Position numbers and translations under genes: made by a program
Notes under the pieces: generated by a model
Told to the model about the DNA's origin: nothing
Database searches by the model: none
The model's input: only the letters and a program-made list of their open reading frames with translations
DNA from: Epiperipatus broadwayi
Taxonomy: Eukaryota > Onychophora > Udeonychophora > Euonychophora > Peripatidae
Reading direction: 5' to 3'
DNA length: 64,000 nucleotides
NCBI GenBank assembly: GCA_028023455.1
Contig: JAQFVV010000050.1
Span: forward strand, 1,294,411 to 1,358,410
Part shown: positions 46,510 to 58,625 of the stretch, piece after piece
How positions within the stretch are numbered: position 1 is the stretch's first letter
Layout: every line of letters begins with the position of its first letter

Positions 46510-47854
46510 TATAAACAATTTGATATAAGTTAAAACAAAAAGGGAGGGATATAAAATTTAAAATAAGCAAGCTAAATTCAAATTAATTTGATTTTTGAGA
46601 AATAAAACATACTTGGATAGGTACTGAATAGGTTATCTATTGAACTAAAAATAATAAGAATTTAAGGTATTTGAAAATTTATAGAAGTACCTGACTGTAA
46701 ATGTTGCAGTTTAAATTCCTTATTCAGAAAAATGTTATTTTTCTATGCAATTTCATTACATAGGCCATTTCAATGCATTTCTTTTACAGATTTCAATGCA
46801 TAGTTGTTGTGTTTTTTTTTTTTTTTTCAAATTTCAATTCACTTGAAAAAATGAATTTCATATTTCCCAAAGATAAACAATTTTGTTTTAATTTTCAATT
46901 CTATGATGACATATCTTCAGAATCTAATTTAAGCACCTATAATTTTATTCATTCTTTGTAATAATTTGTTTTATAATTTCATTTGTATAATGCAGCTTTC
47001 TATATAAAATATCTTATCTATCATTTCAATCTTCTGACCATTAATTTTAAATTGCATGGTAATAATATATGGCTGCTTCTAGAGAAGACATGATAACTCC
47101 TCTAGATGCCAAAACAAAACATGCACTAAAATGAGATATTATATTTAAACATATAATTGTATTTATTTTGATTTAATACATTCATGGCTTTGTTTAGTAG
47201 ATAATTTTAAATAAGCTTTTTCAATAATTTTAAAATTTATAGTTTTAAAACTTGCTCTCAGACAACAAAACTGATAGGCCAGACTATGGGCAAAAGTAAT
47301 AGGTATTTTAATTGATATCAAATTATATTTTAAATATAATTACGCTTTATATTATATAAATAATCGACTTAATGTAAGTAAAATTGAAATAAAAATACAT
47401 GCAAAACTCTACCCCTATGAACTATGTATAAGCTAATAATCGGAGCTAAAGGAATAGGTGGTATCATTTTTATTCTTTTCAATTATTCTTGAGTGATTAT
47501 TATTTATATATAGCTCATGAGGCATTTGCAATTACTTTTGTTTCAAATGCACTTGTATTTCATATTATTACCAGATATTCTCAATCTTCAAATATCTGTA
47601 AAGGATTATATTATTTTCATGAAAAACTTTTTACTGCAATTTGAATTCTATTCACTTACATTCATAGGCAACCAAACACAATTAATATGACAGTATAAAT
47701 TATTGTAACATCAGTAGAAATTCTAACTAGCTTCATTTCTTATCATTTTTCTTGTAAAGATCTCTAAATCATTTAGATCTATGGTTAAATCAAAATTACA
47801 AAAAATTATTAAAGTCATTGTTTTTTTGTTTGTTTGTTTTTTACTTACAAATTC
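46510..47854. other. AT-rich, no gene recognised
   Basis: 47395-47780 was examined as a possible mitochondrial insertion without support. Nothing else recognisable. Confidence 0.35.
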
Positions 47855-48200
47855 TTATGACACATCATCATCAACCATTATCAATACACATCAGGATAAA
47901 GGTCTCTCCAAGTTCAATTCATTTTCTTGGATATTTAGCTTCTCTTCTCCACATCACCCCTGCAACTTTCTTATTTCATCCATCCATCTCACATATGGTA
48001 TCTTTCTGGGTCTTTTACAATCTCTTGAAATTCAGTTTAAGATTTTAATTGTCTATCTATTGTCATCTCTTCTAGCAATATGTCCAGCCCAACTCCAGTC
48101 TTTTAATTTTTTCAATGAGGTCAGTAACACCTGTTTGTTCTCTTACTCATATATTGGTTTTCGATCTCTTCTTGTTACTCCCAACATGCATTTCTCCATA
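47855..48200 (-). pseudogene. LINE reverse-transcriptase C-terminus, 3' end
   Basis: On the minus strand the frame gives DWSWAGHIARRDDNR (48056-48105), then ISRDCKRPRKIPYVRWMDEI, and GETFILMCIDNG near the end. The W-GH-R-D-R box followed by RP--R-VRW-D-I is the standard C-terminal signature of many LINE RT proteins. A few stops replace tryptophans and there is at least one frameshift. The + strand frame at 47781-48242 is its shadow. Only the 3' end is present, as usual for 5'-truncated LINEs. Confidence 0.8.
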
Positions 48201-49692
48201 GACGTAGTGAAACAAATACCCACAGGTTTTATCAAACTATGAAATAGATACATTATAAGCACACACACCCAAACCATTACTAATTAACTACAACACTTTC
48301 TTTAATGATCAATTATATTATTTTACCTCCATAAGTAGCATAAAGAAATAATTACTTTGAAAGTAAATTTTATCAATATTATCAAGTAGTTACATGAATG
48401 TACAGGCGGGGGCATTGATAGTAGGTATATGGCAATTCTTTGCCATGAAACTCACACAGTATTACAGTATACTGCAAGGAGTTCCATCTTTTTGCAAATA
48501 GAAGTCTTCATTAGCCTGATGTAGCCATAATTGTAAAATAACACTAATAATACAAAATGTATAATAAGTAATAAAAAACTTGGTATAACTCTTACAACTG
48601 TTATGCATACTTTAGTACCTCCCCCCCTGTATAATTGTTAAAAATGGTATATATTATTATATATTAGTTATAATAAATAATCATAACTTTTTTTAAATAT
48701 ATGCAGTGGAAAAGCTGAAGTAACTAACTCACACTGATTTCTTCATGGGGTTTCTGTCCCTATTCACTTCTATGCAGTTTTGAAAGTGTTACATCAATTG
48801 AAATGTGATTGCATTATGAAAAACAATGGTTACCTCATTTGTGATTTGTATGAAAGACAATAGCATGTAGAGATTTGTTTTATATGTCTAATAGTGCATC
48901 CGGTATCTATGTTTATCAAAAACTTTAAGCATATTATAGAGAAAGTGTTTGGCATAAAGAAGTGTGGGAATGGATAAAAATGGAGATGGATGGCCATTTG
49001 TGTTCAGGCATAATTATAACATTGAGTGTGCATACTGTTGGATTGGTAAGTGACAGCGGATTATGTGGAAAATCATTTGCAAGTCAGCCATGTTTTTTTC
49101 TATGCAGTAATTCAAAAACAGACTTAGGTTTGGGCAATATATGTATCAAAACAATTCAATCAAACACACAACAGAAGCATTTGGACATCTGCACACAAAA
49201 TTTTGATTGAAAATTGCTTAAAAAGAATTGTTACTAGTGGTTGAGACATGGAGTCATCATTACCAGGATAAAGATTTTCATATATTGAAGATGTAAAGAC
49301 AATGGTCCATCTGTGGTTTGCTCTTTAACCCAAAATGCTTTTTAGTTATGAAATTTTGTTGACGTATAAACAAAATGTATTGAAAAATAGGAAAATTATG
49401 TTGAAAAATAATGTATTTGTCTTTTCCGATACTTCACTAAAATGAATTTTGCAGCACCAGGCAGATAATTTTTGACTCATCCTTGTAAATGTAATAAATG
49501 TTAAAAGCTGATTAAATAAATTGCAGGTATTTAATATTTAGTGCTTGGAAAATCTAATCCATTTATAAAGCAACTTAATCTGAATCTACATATAATAATA
49601 ATAAAAATATTTTAAAATTTCAATTCCTTAATTTTTTTCTAAACCACTAAACATCACACAATCACTTTCCTATGATTATCCAAGCTGTTAAA
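48201..49692. other. No gene recognised; possibly an old transposon
   Basis: 48700-49330 has a less skewed base composition and an 82-codon frame (48962-49210), but no transposase motif could be assigned. Confidence 0.35.
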
Positions 49693-49817
49693 ACAGTAGT
49701 AAACTCTTCATACTGTAATGCCACCTAGTGCAAGCCATAGTAATCAATGGGTAAAAGAATATTTGTGCATAAAATCTCTATCTAGACTGGGATTTTATGC
49801 ACAATCCTTTTTGCATC
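49693..49817. mobile_element. F1 family, compact hairpin copy
   Basis: From AACTCTTCATACTGTAATGCC through AGTAATCAATGGG and GCATAAAATCTCTATC, the sequence turns back at once (CTAGACTGGGATTTTATGC). The hammerhead-like centre is deleted, as in the copy at 4035-4225. Confidence 0.6.
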
Positions 49818-50330
49818 TATAAAAGTGGTATCCTCAAGGAAACATACTTGGACCAATTTTATTTTTATTATATACTTACGATATAAACTAAAATTATTAG
49901 CAATTGTAATATTTTACAATTTGCTGATGATATATAGTTATTTCTTAAAATTGATATTTTAACTTAACATTTAAAGTTACAGAGTGCTATCAATAGCTTT
50001 GTGATTGTTAATACTGAGAAAACATTACCCAATTTATTCCCTATTCTGTTAATAATATTGTTATTCATAGAAAATATAAGATAAAGGATTTAGGCATCTA
50101 GTTTAATAGTAATGGACTTTTTTTAACCACACCAGTAAAATTATTCCTAAATATAATAGAATTACTGGGATTATAGCAATATCAAAAAGTTTTACACATG
50201 CATTTATTTATTTTATGTAATACTTGTTCCTACAATTAATTATTGTTCTGTTGTTTGGAATTCGAATACAAAATATTATGAAGAACAACTGCAGAATATA
50301 ATGAAAAGTATTTTAAGTATGTAGGGTTAC
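49818..50330 (+). pseudogene. CR1/Jockey-type LINE reverse-transcriptase fragment
   Basis: PQGNILGPILFLLYTYDIN (49832 on) is the conserved box preceding the RT active site. LQFADDI follows at 49914-49934, one base out of frame, then KDLGI-like and TINYCSVVWNSN (50232 on) with YYEEQLQNI, matching the region after the palm in CR1/Jockey LINEs. Several stops and at least one frameshift exist. Both ends abut F1 copies. This RT style differs from the RTE-like LINE at 38925-41735. Confidence 0.75.
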
Positions 50331-50342
50331 AATTACCTATCG

Positions 50343-50790
50343 ATAGTGAAACTTATGAAAACAAGTTTGTGTAAGCATAAAGAATGGTAATCATGTAATC
50401 TTTAGTGGTTTAATACCAATCCTGCCAATAGGATTATGGGGACTATGGCTGTTAAAGAACCAAAGAGACCAAAAGTATGGATCTATATGACTGTACAAAC
50501 TAATGATCTTGAATTGAAAACATTATTGGGTTTTCACTTTGGACTCAAAGCTTTATAGTTAGGTAATAAGAGAAAAGGTGGCTGCTGGAGGATTACATTA
50601 GGTCGTAAGATCTAGAGGAAGTGCTCTCAGATCCTGGGCTACTCACTGATTCAAGTCAAACTAGAAACTAGTCTGTGGATATTGGATGAGTAGGCAGTAG
50701 ATATAAATTTTATGCACAAACCATCCTACATCCATTGATTACTCTGGCTTGCACTGAATTGCAGTAATCATGGAGAGTTTTGTCTCTGTG
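50343..50790 (+). mobile_element. F1 family, long monomer-like copy
   Basis: It begins with what is the tail in other copies (AGTTTGTGTAAGCATAAAGA) and continues through a unique segment (CCAATAGGATTATGGGGAC) and a segment shared with 12911-13311 (AAAGGTGGCTGCTGGAG). Then follow the CTCAGATCC arm, the hammerhead-like region (CTGATTC in place of CTGATGA; GAAACTAGTC intact) and the end GGAGAGTTTTGTCTCTG. It therefore shows the family as a roughly 440-bp monomer whose start equals the tail seen after the end of other copies. Confidence 0.65.
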
Positions 50791-52753
50791 ATTTCATTTT
50801 TTATATATTCCTTTTGTTTTGTTTTTTAAATTTTTTCTTTACTTACATTGTTTACTTACATTACTTACATTTCCCCCTTTAATTTCGTTTATGAAATCTC
50901 TGTATAATGTGTAATATGTCTATAGCGTTGTTATTCATATAATATATATATATATATTAATAATAACAATATTATAAAATATATGTTAGAATGCATAAAA
51001 AGTTATTCCGAATGTGAGCAACATAATAAATAAATTTATGGATTTTTTTTTTCTATTTTTAAGAAAAATGAAATATTATTGATTATTGATTAAATAAAAA
51101 TAAATCGCTTAATATAGATCAAATCAATTTTTAAACAGTCTCATAATAGCCCATAGACAACAACATTAAGCGTTAATATGATTTTTTAATAAGAAATTAA
51201 AAAATATAATGTTTTCAATATTTCTATTCATCGTCATCAATTATTTTGTTCGATTGCAGAATAAAAACTACTTTAACAATTCCCACAAACTTCTATATAA
51301 AAATACAAACTATCTAATTATGATGAAATGCTTTAATAATTAGATTTAATAATATAAAGTTGTAACAATAATGATATAAATAAAATAATATAAAATAGAT
51401 GACCATTGCCATGATCCATAGACACTAAGTCCCCAGTCTGCCATTCCAACAATGGACCAAACACATAGAATGATCATAATGAAAATAACAGAAACAAGAA
51501 ACTAGCTTTATAACTGAGGAACAGTGAAAGCCAAATGTCCAAGAGAGTTTAGCTCAAAACAGTTACAAAATGAATATTCTCATGATAATCATAAAAAAAG
51601 ACTAAGTTTTGTTCCTGTATTCATATAACAAGTTGACTGAAGTTTTCTTTATAGAAATCATTTTAAAATAGAATTAACCTACCTTATTTTAAAAAGCTAA
51701 ATTCTATTGGTATATGGATGTCAATGAGACATGAAGTAATTGTTGCTGTATAGTGATTACAAACCTGAGATATGTGAACACCTAGAAGTAGGAATCAAGA
51801 TATTATTTATGGTTACATGCAAAAAAAGAATAATGTCAGACAAATTGCATCTGCCAACAATGTAAGACAATATATAAAACAAAAATTACAACTAATTGTT
51901 GGTTTCACATTTTAAAGCTCTTTGATCAGTATTTATTTATGGAAATGTTTTGTTATGCAAATGTCAAATTCAAATTTGGATTAGATAACTGTATTCTCTC
52001 TACGATAAATAATCTCTATGATATATACTTCAACTCAATTTAAAATTTAAATATGACATATTTATTAATGATTTTGTACAATTCTTAATTACAACATATT
52101 CTTAACTACAGTTGAGCCCTGTATCCATGCTTCAGGTTATGTTATCTCTATATAATGTACGCATTATGTAACAACGTGCTTTATCTCATTATCACACTAA
52201 AATTTAAGATTATTACCATGTCTGAATCCCAAGTTATGAAATGAACTGCGACATGTTTCATGCCTTAATCCTTGATGGAAAAATGTGTGAAAACTAAATT
52301 TTGTTTTAAATATGAAAAACAACAACTAACATAAATAAAATGATTCAAACTGTGTATGGCAGTAAATTTATGACACATGAGAATGTTCTCAAATAGTTTG
52401 AAAGATTTTGTGATGGTAGGGAGAGCATTAATAATAACTGATGAAAATATGAATATGTTTTTACAACATATCATAATTCATGACCAGGTATTCTTGCACC
52501 TTAAGATATTTGTGATGAATAGCCCATCAATGTCACTTTATAAAGTGTTAGTTCATAGATGGCAGTGCAATCAACTTGTAGATAAACTTGTCACCTATTC
52601 ATTAGTATGTATGTTTCTAATTACAAAATATTACTTTAAGAAGTATATTAATATAATGTTTCATTTATAAGATTCTAAATAGGTATAACAAATTTAATGA
52701 AAACATCTAAAGTTCATTACATAATCATGATTACACTATTTGCTTAAACAATA
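50791..52753. other. AT-rich, no gene recognised
   Basis: An (AT) run near 50941-50956; no domain-bearing frame and no repeat identified. Confidence 0.4.
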
Positions 52754-53320
52754 GTTAATTCTCCCTACCATAGTGACACCTAGTGCAAGCCATAGTAATC
52801 AATGGATGGGTAATTTGTGCATAAATTCTTATCTAAGGCCTATTCCCCAATATTCCCAGATTATTTTCCAGCTTGCAGCTTTTTGCAGTGAAGAGTCTCA
52901 TATCTGAGAAAACTGCACCCAGATATGAGGATCTAATGATACCCTCTAGCAGCCATCTTTTACCTTTTTAGTTAATGATAAAGCTATGAGACTAAGATGA
53001 AAACACAGTAATGTTTTTAATCTAGGTTCATTCATTTGTATATTCATACAGATATGAAGTCAGTACAGTCTCTATATAATTTGGGGTCTTGAATTTTTTA
53101 AAAACTACAGTGACTATCATTCTATGGGCAGAATTGGGTTCATAGCTTTATAGTTAGCTAAAAGTGGCTGCTATAGAGGTACATTAGATTCTAATTCCTA
53201 TGTGAATTGCTCTGCCACAAGCTAGAAACCAGTATGGGGATATTGGATAAATCGTCACTAGCATCAATTGACTACTGAAGTTTGCACTAGGTGTCTCTAC
53301 TGTATGAAGAGCTTCATACT
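52754..53320. mobile_element. F1 family, long foldback copy
   Basis: An inverted unit (52754 to about 53035, with AGTAATCAATGGATGGG and AGCAGCCATCTTTTACC) is followed by a direct unit (about 53113-53320, with AAAGTGGCTGCTATAGAGG and CTAGAAACCAGTATGGGG). The hammerhead-like core is degraded in both arms. No TSD was found. Confidence 0.65.
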
Positions 53321-53676
53321 GTAATATCAAAAGTTGTTATACATTTTCACGCTAAATTTGGCATTGGTAATATCCATTTTATTGCTGTTTTTAGATAAAC
53401 ACAAAAGTGACATTTTCTGCTCCATTTCATTTAATCTAGTACAGTTACAGACTGATATTGCTTTGATAATAACCACCCATTAACTTTGAATTTATCTAAT
53501 GTAGTAGCTATTTTATAAAGAAGATAAAAATAATCAAGACACTAGCAAAATTTTGAAAGTACCCATTTTTGGCACATTACAAAGAGACCTTTCCATATTG
53601 TACTTCTTGTAAATAAAATTGGAAACTTAGTTCTACATTTCAAGTATTTTTTTCTTATTTCAATGATATTTTTAAG

Positions 53677-54046
53677 CAAAATATATTTATAAAACGATCA
53701 AAACATCACATGATCACCATTTCATATGCTTACACATGCTGTTAATAAGAATACCAAATTATCCATATAGTAGTGCCACCAAGTGCAAGCCTTCATAATC
53801 AATGGATGCAGGAATGTTTGTGGCAGATGGAGGGGGCTCAATTATAACTTAAGATCCATGTGGATAGCTCTCAAATCCAAGGTTCCTCACTGATGAAAGC
53901 CACAAGCTAGAAACTAGTCTGGGGATGTTGGCTAATTGGGCAGTGGATAGGGATTTTATGTACAAACCTTCCTGCATTCACTGATTATGAAGGCTTGCAC
54001 TTGGTGGCACTACTGTATGGAGAGTTTGGTACTCAAAATATATTTA
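53677..54046 (+). mobile_element. F1 family insertion with perfect 13-bp TSD
   Basis: CAAAATATATTTA flanks the insert at 53677-53689 and 54034-54046. The insert is 53690-54033, 344 bp: a reversed tail (CATCACATGATCACCATTTC), a shortened inverted arm, and a full direct arm carrying the best-preserved hammerhead-like motif of the window. Confidence 0.85.
53884..53925 (+). ncRNA. Best hammerhead-ribozyme-like motif of the F1 family
   Basis: UCCUCA (53884-53889) pairs with UGGGGA (53920-53925) as stem I. CUGAUGA is at 53890-53896, and AGC/GCU (53898-53900 with 53906-53908) is stem II with loop CACAA and an A·A next to the core. GAAA is at 53910-53913; C and G close a 2-nt loop as stem III, followed by UC, giving a GUC cleavage triplet before 53920. 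Compared with the F1 copy in LTR element 1, stem II changes from G-C to A-U on both strands at once. The inverted arm of this copy is shortened, so local folding competes less with arm pairing. Confidence 0.55.
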
Positions 54047-54519
54047 CTTTGCATATGTACTAATATTATTAAGATTAAACAAATCTTTGCACTGAAGATT
54101 AAAATTTAACATAAATTAGAATTTCAGATTTAAGATTTTTCTCAACAATAAACATTAAAGGTTTGATTAATAATACAATTATTTGTTTTTAAAAATAAAT
54201 TCACTAACTTTTAAAATAATTATTATAAAGATTTTTTTTTTACAAATTAATTACAAACTGTAAGTCTACATATTTACAAAACTAAAACTAATATTTTAAA
54301 CACCTCATCTTAATTATGTTTAATCATCCGTGCAAAGATTCATGTTCTATTTATGAAAGACCTAAAAAAAATTATTAATTACATAACTACGTCACTATAT
54401 TGGATCTAAATTTCTTAACACCCACCTAGAAATAGTTATAATACATATATAGCAAGAAAATCAAATTGTATATCACATGACTTAATTTAATAAGCTTGTA
54501 TTACAAATATTATTTAAAG
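54047..54519. other. AT-rich, no feature recognised
   Basis: Poly-A/T-rich sequence only. Confidence 0.4.
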
Positions 54520-54703
54520 AGCATGATAATAACTCTTTGTCAAGCTTTTCAGAGTATACCTCAGCCCAGACTGGTTTCATGCTTTTATCATTCCTCAGTG
54601 ATACACTAAGATATTCAAGTATATCCTGAAGAATGCCAAAAGCATGAAACCAGTCTGGGCAGAGGGATATTCTGAAAAGTTTGTTAAGAGCTATTGGAAT
54701 GCT
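54520..54703. mobile_element. Hairpin element with hammerhead-like core
   Basis: Inverted arms (54520-54604 and 54618-54703) share AGCATGAAACCAGTCTGGGC and its complement, with imperfect outer parts. The + strand right arm reads CTGAAGA, ATGC-CAAAA-GCAT, GAAA, C-CA-G, TC. The left arm has the same motif on the minus strand with CTGAGGA. The GAAAC-N-AGTCTGGG segment also occurs in F1, so the families are probably related. Confidence 0.6.
54626..54655 (+). ncRNA. Hammerhead-like core with fully paired stem II
   Basis: CUGAAGA at 54626-54632, stem II AUGC/GCAU (54633-54636 with 54642-54645) directly adjoining both core strands, GAAA at 54646-54649, then C-CA-G and UC. Stem I is weak here (C opposite U at the first position), so this copy is probably inactive, but it lacks the A·A mismatch of F1. 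Confidence 0.4.
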
Positions 54704-54992
54704 AATTATATATAATATATACATGTGTAAATATTTTTCTATTGTTAATACTGGAATTATACATAGATTATTCAAGGATGTTCCAATATGTTGGAATATG
54801 CAAAAAGCTACTTACTTATAATGTTTTTTAAAAATTTATTTTAAATTTGTTACACACATGATTGAAAAAAAAGATACTATTAACTTAGTATATGAAAATA
54901 CATTCTTACTATTTTTTTATTATTCATTCATTAGATTATAGTAAATAATATTCTTCTAGTGTAATTTTGTCTATTCACATCTCACAAAAGTT

Positions 54993-55346
54993 AGGGATTG
55001 GTTTCTATCCACTTGTAACACTTTGTGAAGACATGTAATCATAAACATATGATCTAAGATGTGACAAAGATATATGATTCTCAAGATGCACATTTATTGC
55101 TGAATTGGTACCCATCAGTTGGCCCACCACAGTTGCCCAGATTACTACTTAGTAAATGACAATCTCTATATAATGAACAATGATAAAGATATGTATGAGC
55201 AATTGTGATCTGACCTAACTAATGAGTGCTGTTTCAGCATGAAATGTGCATCTTGGGGATCATACATCTTTTTCACAAGTCTTTGGTCACATGTTTATGA
55301 TTACACCCTTCAACATGGTGTTAAAAGTGGATAAAAACCAGTCCCT
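54993..55346. mobile_element. Foldback element related to the 36.4-kb composite
   Basis: AGGGATTGGTTTCTATCC (54993) is mirrored by GGATAAAAACCAGTCCCT (ending 55346). The arms are about 105 bp and imperfect. The segment before the right arm (GTGCTGTTTCAGCATGAAAT) resembles TTGCTGGTTCAGCATGAAAT of the units at 36380-37390. No coding sequence is present. Confidence 0.6.
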
Positions 55347-57260
55347 ACTTTGTGTAAGAGTGGAGCAGTAAAAATTACATTACAGAAATATTTATTATTC
55401 ATTAAAAACCCATTCTATTTAAAAACTTTGAATAGAATAATTGAATCAAATATGATTATAAAAGAAAGAAATCACCACTTCATCATTATCTTAGTTAAAA
55501 CTTGAGTAATCAGTGATTAACAAATGAATATAAAAGTTCTAAACAAAGTATTTGAACCCATCATCAGACCAGTTCTAGTTTTTGCCTTTATCAATGAGAC
55601 CTGGTAAAGTTGGAGATTATGCAGATATACATTTAGCAAGCACTTTAAAATCCATTTTACCAATAAAGCTGATAGGAGTGTCAAGTTTAACTTCATACAT
55701 ATTGGCATTCCTTCCAACTCTGAATCCGATAGTTCACAGATAAAGGCAAAAAAAAAAACAAACAAACTGTTTTGAAGTCAGAATTCAAAGATTCAGAATA
55801 TGCATTTTTTATGCATGTGATAATAACCCATTGTTCTAGATTATTCTTAGATGGCAGAAAACTGTTTAACTGCTTTTGCCTTGTGTAGCTTAAGCTAGAT
55901 AATTTGGTATTTTTATTATCAACATTCCAAAGCAGAATTTACTAAACTATATATTAACTGAACTGATTTTAAATTTATATAACTGTTCACGTTGATTGAA
56001 TTCAATTCAAAAACATAAATTGCTTTTCATTTCAATATTTAGCTTGATGGGTAATGTGGAGTTAAAGGTGTTTGCTGGCTGCATTTTGAGGTATAACATC
56101 CATGCATATATTTGCTTATATTAGCTTCATATAGAGTTTAACATATCTGGGCATGTTGCAGAAATTCCTAAAAAGCATAAAGTTATAGAAATTTAGTGAA
56201 GAAGATGAAAGAGAAGAAGATTTTATGATTCGTATGTTTAGATTTTTATAATAAAATGGGAAATATGGCATAGGATGATGAAAATATTAAAACAGATTTT
56301 ATTAAAATGGAATAAGATGGAAAAAGAGGCAGAATGAGATAAATAATTGGATAATAATAAAAAGTAAGAAATTAATAATCTTATTGGGTATATAATGAGA
56401 TTAGAGATGAAAAACATTTAATTTGGCTAGTAGTATTACAGATATTTAGCCTACACATAAAATCTTCCAATATCAATGAAGAAAAAATTATTTTACATCA
56501 CACCATAAAGATTTCTGATGGCTGCTGGTATGAAGTTGAAATATTAGTTTAAAGTAACATTAGCTACAAAGAAATGTATACAAGTTTGAATCTAAAATTC
56601 TATGCAAAAACACAATATATACATATATACATCAAAGACTAAAGGTTATCTATAATTCCATTGATATTATCTCTTCATTTTTATTCTTTATTATAATAAA
56701 AAATCCATGTTAATATTTAATTCAATATATTGCAATGTTAATAAGATGTATTCCAAAATAAACATATACTAGTATTACATATTTACAATTAAAAAATAAA
56801 TGATTAAATTATTAATAGAAACAAAAATAGAAAAATATGTAATATATTTTCAAGTAGTTTTATTTTGTTTTAAGAGACAAAATTATTTAAGTAAAATAAA
56901 AAAAAAGATTGCATTATTTTTTTAAAAGAGAAAAAGCTATTTATTAAAAGCAACTGGAATAAAGAATTAGAAAAACTCTCTTTTTATAATACAAAAATAA
57001 GTAAATAGGGAAAGTTAGATTAAAATTTGTTTGTAAAAAAAACTTTCAAAAATGTAATTAGTTAAAAGATTACCGATTGAATTAATTAAAAATCATGTAA
57101 GCTGTCTCATAAAAGTGATAGTAAATTAATCTAAGAAAAAAAATTAGATTAAAGCAAATATATAAATCAGTTAGATAAAATGAAATGTAAAAAAACAGAT
57201 TCAAGTTACGATCAAAGTTAAAAATAATGATAAGGAATTAAAATGACGAGAGAGGAAGAG
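55347..57260. other. AT-rich, no gene recognised
   Basis: Purine-rich + strand from about 56170 to 57000; frames are short and of low complexity. Confidence 0.4.
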
Positions 57261-57759
57261 TATAAAAAGTCACACCTGCTATTATCCTTCAGTTCCAGTC
57301 TTCATTTTGCGATTGAATTAGTCTGGTCTTCAATATGTAATTCAATCCAGTCTGCATTTTGTGATTGAGTTATTCCACTTTTTCCAACTCTTGAGTCTGT
57401 AAGTCATTTCAGTTTTCTTTTTGTGTTGTTACATTATTCATTTCTCCAGAAATCTAGAAACAGAATATAGTATTCATTGCTGCTGTAAAAATATCATCAC
57501 AGAAACTGCATATGTAGCAACATGTGGTGCTAGACTGTCTTTAGAAGGCTCAAATGAGCTTCTGGTTCCAAAAGTCATTCAAAATCAACTGTCCCACCTG
57601 AATTCTCACTGGAAACTGATTCCAAAATGGTAAAATGGAAGCCACCACTACACTCTCTTTTTCCCATTGTCAAGACAAAGAAATGAAAAATAAGCCCTGA
57701 AACCATTAATGGAGACTAGAAAGCTGACCTGTTGGAAACTGACAATCATGAAAACCTAG
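57261..57759 (+). promoter_or_regulatory. Possible promoter and first exon
   Basis: TATAAAAAG at 57261-57269 is followed by a 500-bp stretch of balanced composition that ends in a donor-like CTAG|GTAAAA (exon end 57759). Within it ATTTTGCGATTGAATTAGTC and ATTTTGTGATTGAGTTA are a short direct repeat. A 70-codon frame (57421-57633) has no known domain. This could be the 5' exon of a non-coding transcript or another unrecognised repeat; the sequence alone does not decide. Confidence 0.2.
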
Positions 57760-58034
57760 GTAAAAATATTTTGATACTTGTCTTTAGATACTTTATATTT
57801 ATTTTAAATGAACTTTAATTAATGAAGGACTATAAAATTTAGCCTGAGTAATTACTTATATATTTTATACATAAATTTCAATATTATTGTTATATTACAA
57901 ATGTGTGTGCTTGAATAAATACTAATGTTTGCTGAATTATTATTCAATTATCTTTCTCTCTCTCTCTCTCTTGTCATTGCCTATATGTTAAATGAATTTG
58001 CTGGACCCTGATTTAAGAGTATGAGCTAGCTTGG

Positions 58035-58145
58035 GATATTTCATGTGCTAGACTGTGTGCCTGTCATCCTTAGCATGACAACTATATAATATGGTCAGCT
58101 GGAGTCTGAGTTTGATCCTCAAAACAAATAAAATGCTTTGGATGG
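58035..58145 (+). repeat. Possible tRNA-type SINE remnant
   Basis: GTGCTAGACTGTGTGCC followed about 50 bp later by GAGTTTGATCCTC resembles an A-box/B-box pair; a second B-like TGTTTGAATCCAG lies near 58150. No tail or TSD is visible. Confidence 0.25.
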
Positions 58146-58625
58146 TGGTGTTTGAATCCAGCAGTCAATGTGAGCTACAGTCTGGAAATGTGATTGTTTA
58201 TACTTTGCATAGCCTGATCTGGCCATAGGTATCATTGATGGCTATGCTATCAATGGTATTTTACCCTCTACTTGAAGGCCATGTCCGGTCCTGGAGTATT
58301 AAACATATAAAATAATAATTACCAAAAAGTTATGCATAACCATAGTAATAAGCTTATTAAAATTTACATATCAAACTTAGTTAAAGCCAACAGATATTAA
58401 AGTTATTTGACAAAGTATTTTAAACCTGGTCAATGTGGTAATTTTGGAAGGACCTTGTTCAAAAAAATATATATATATATACTGTAGCATTATATTTCTG
58501 GTACAAATGCTATCAAGTTCTGTAAAGTATGAACTGTTAAAAAAAATTTTACTTGTATATTTTATAATAGATAGGTAGATCAAGTGATAGGTTTAAAATC
58601 AAAACTTACCTATGATAAAGTCAAT

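Noticed and set aside
47395-47780. Nuclear copy of mitochondrial DNA
   Set aside because: A partial frame opens if TGA is read as tryptophan, but no mitochondrial protein or rRNA could be recognised.
47781-48242. 153-codon + strand frame with hydrophobic stretches
   Set aside because: Antisense of a LINE reverse-transcriptase C-terminus; the minus strand carries the known motif series.
48700-49330. Tc1/mariner-type transposase relic
   Set aside because: Base composition suggested it, but no DD(E/D) region, helix-turn-helix or terminal inverted repeats could be found.
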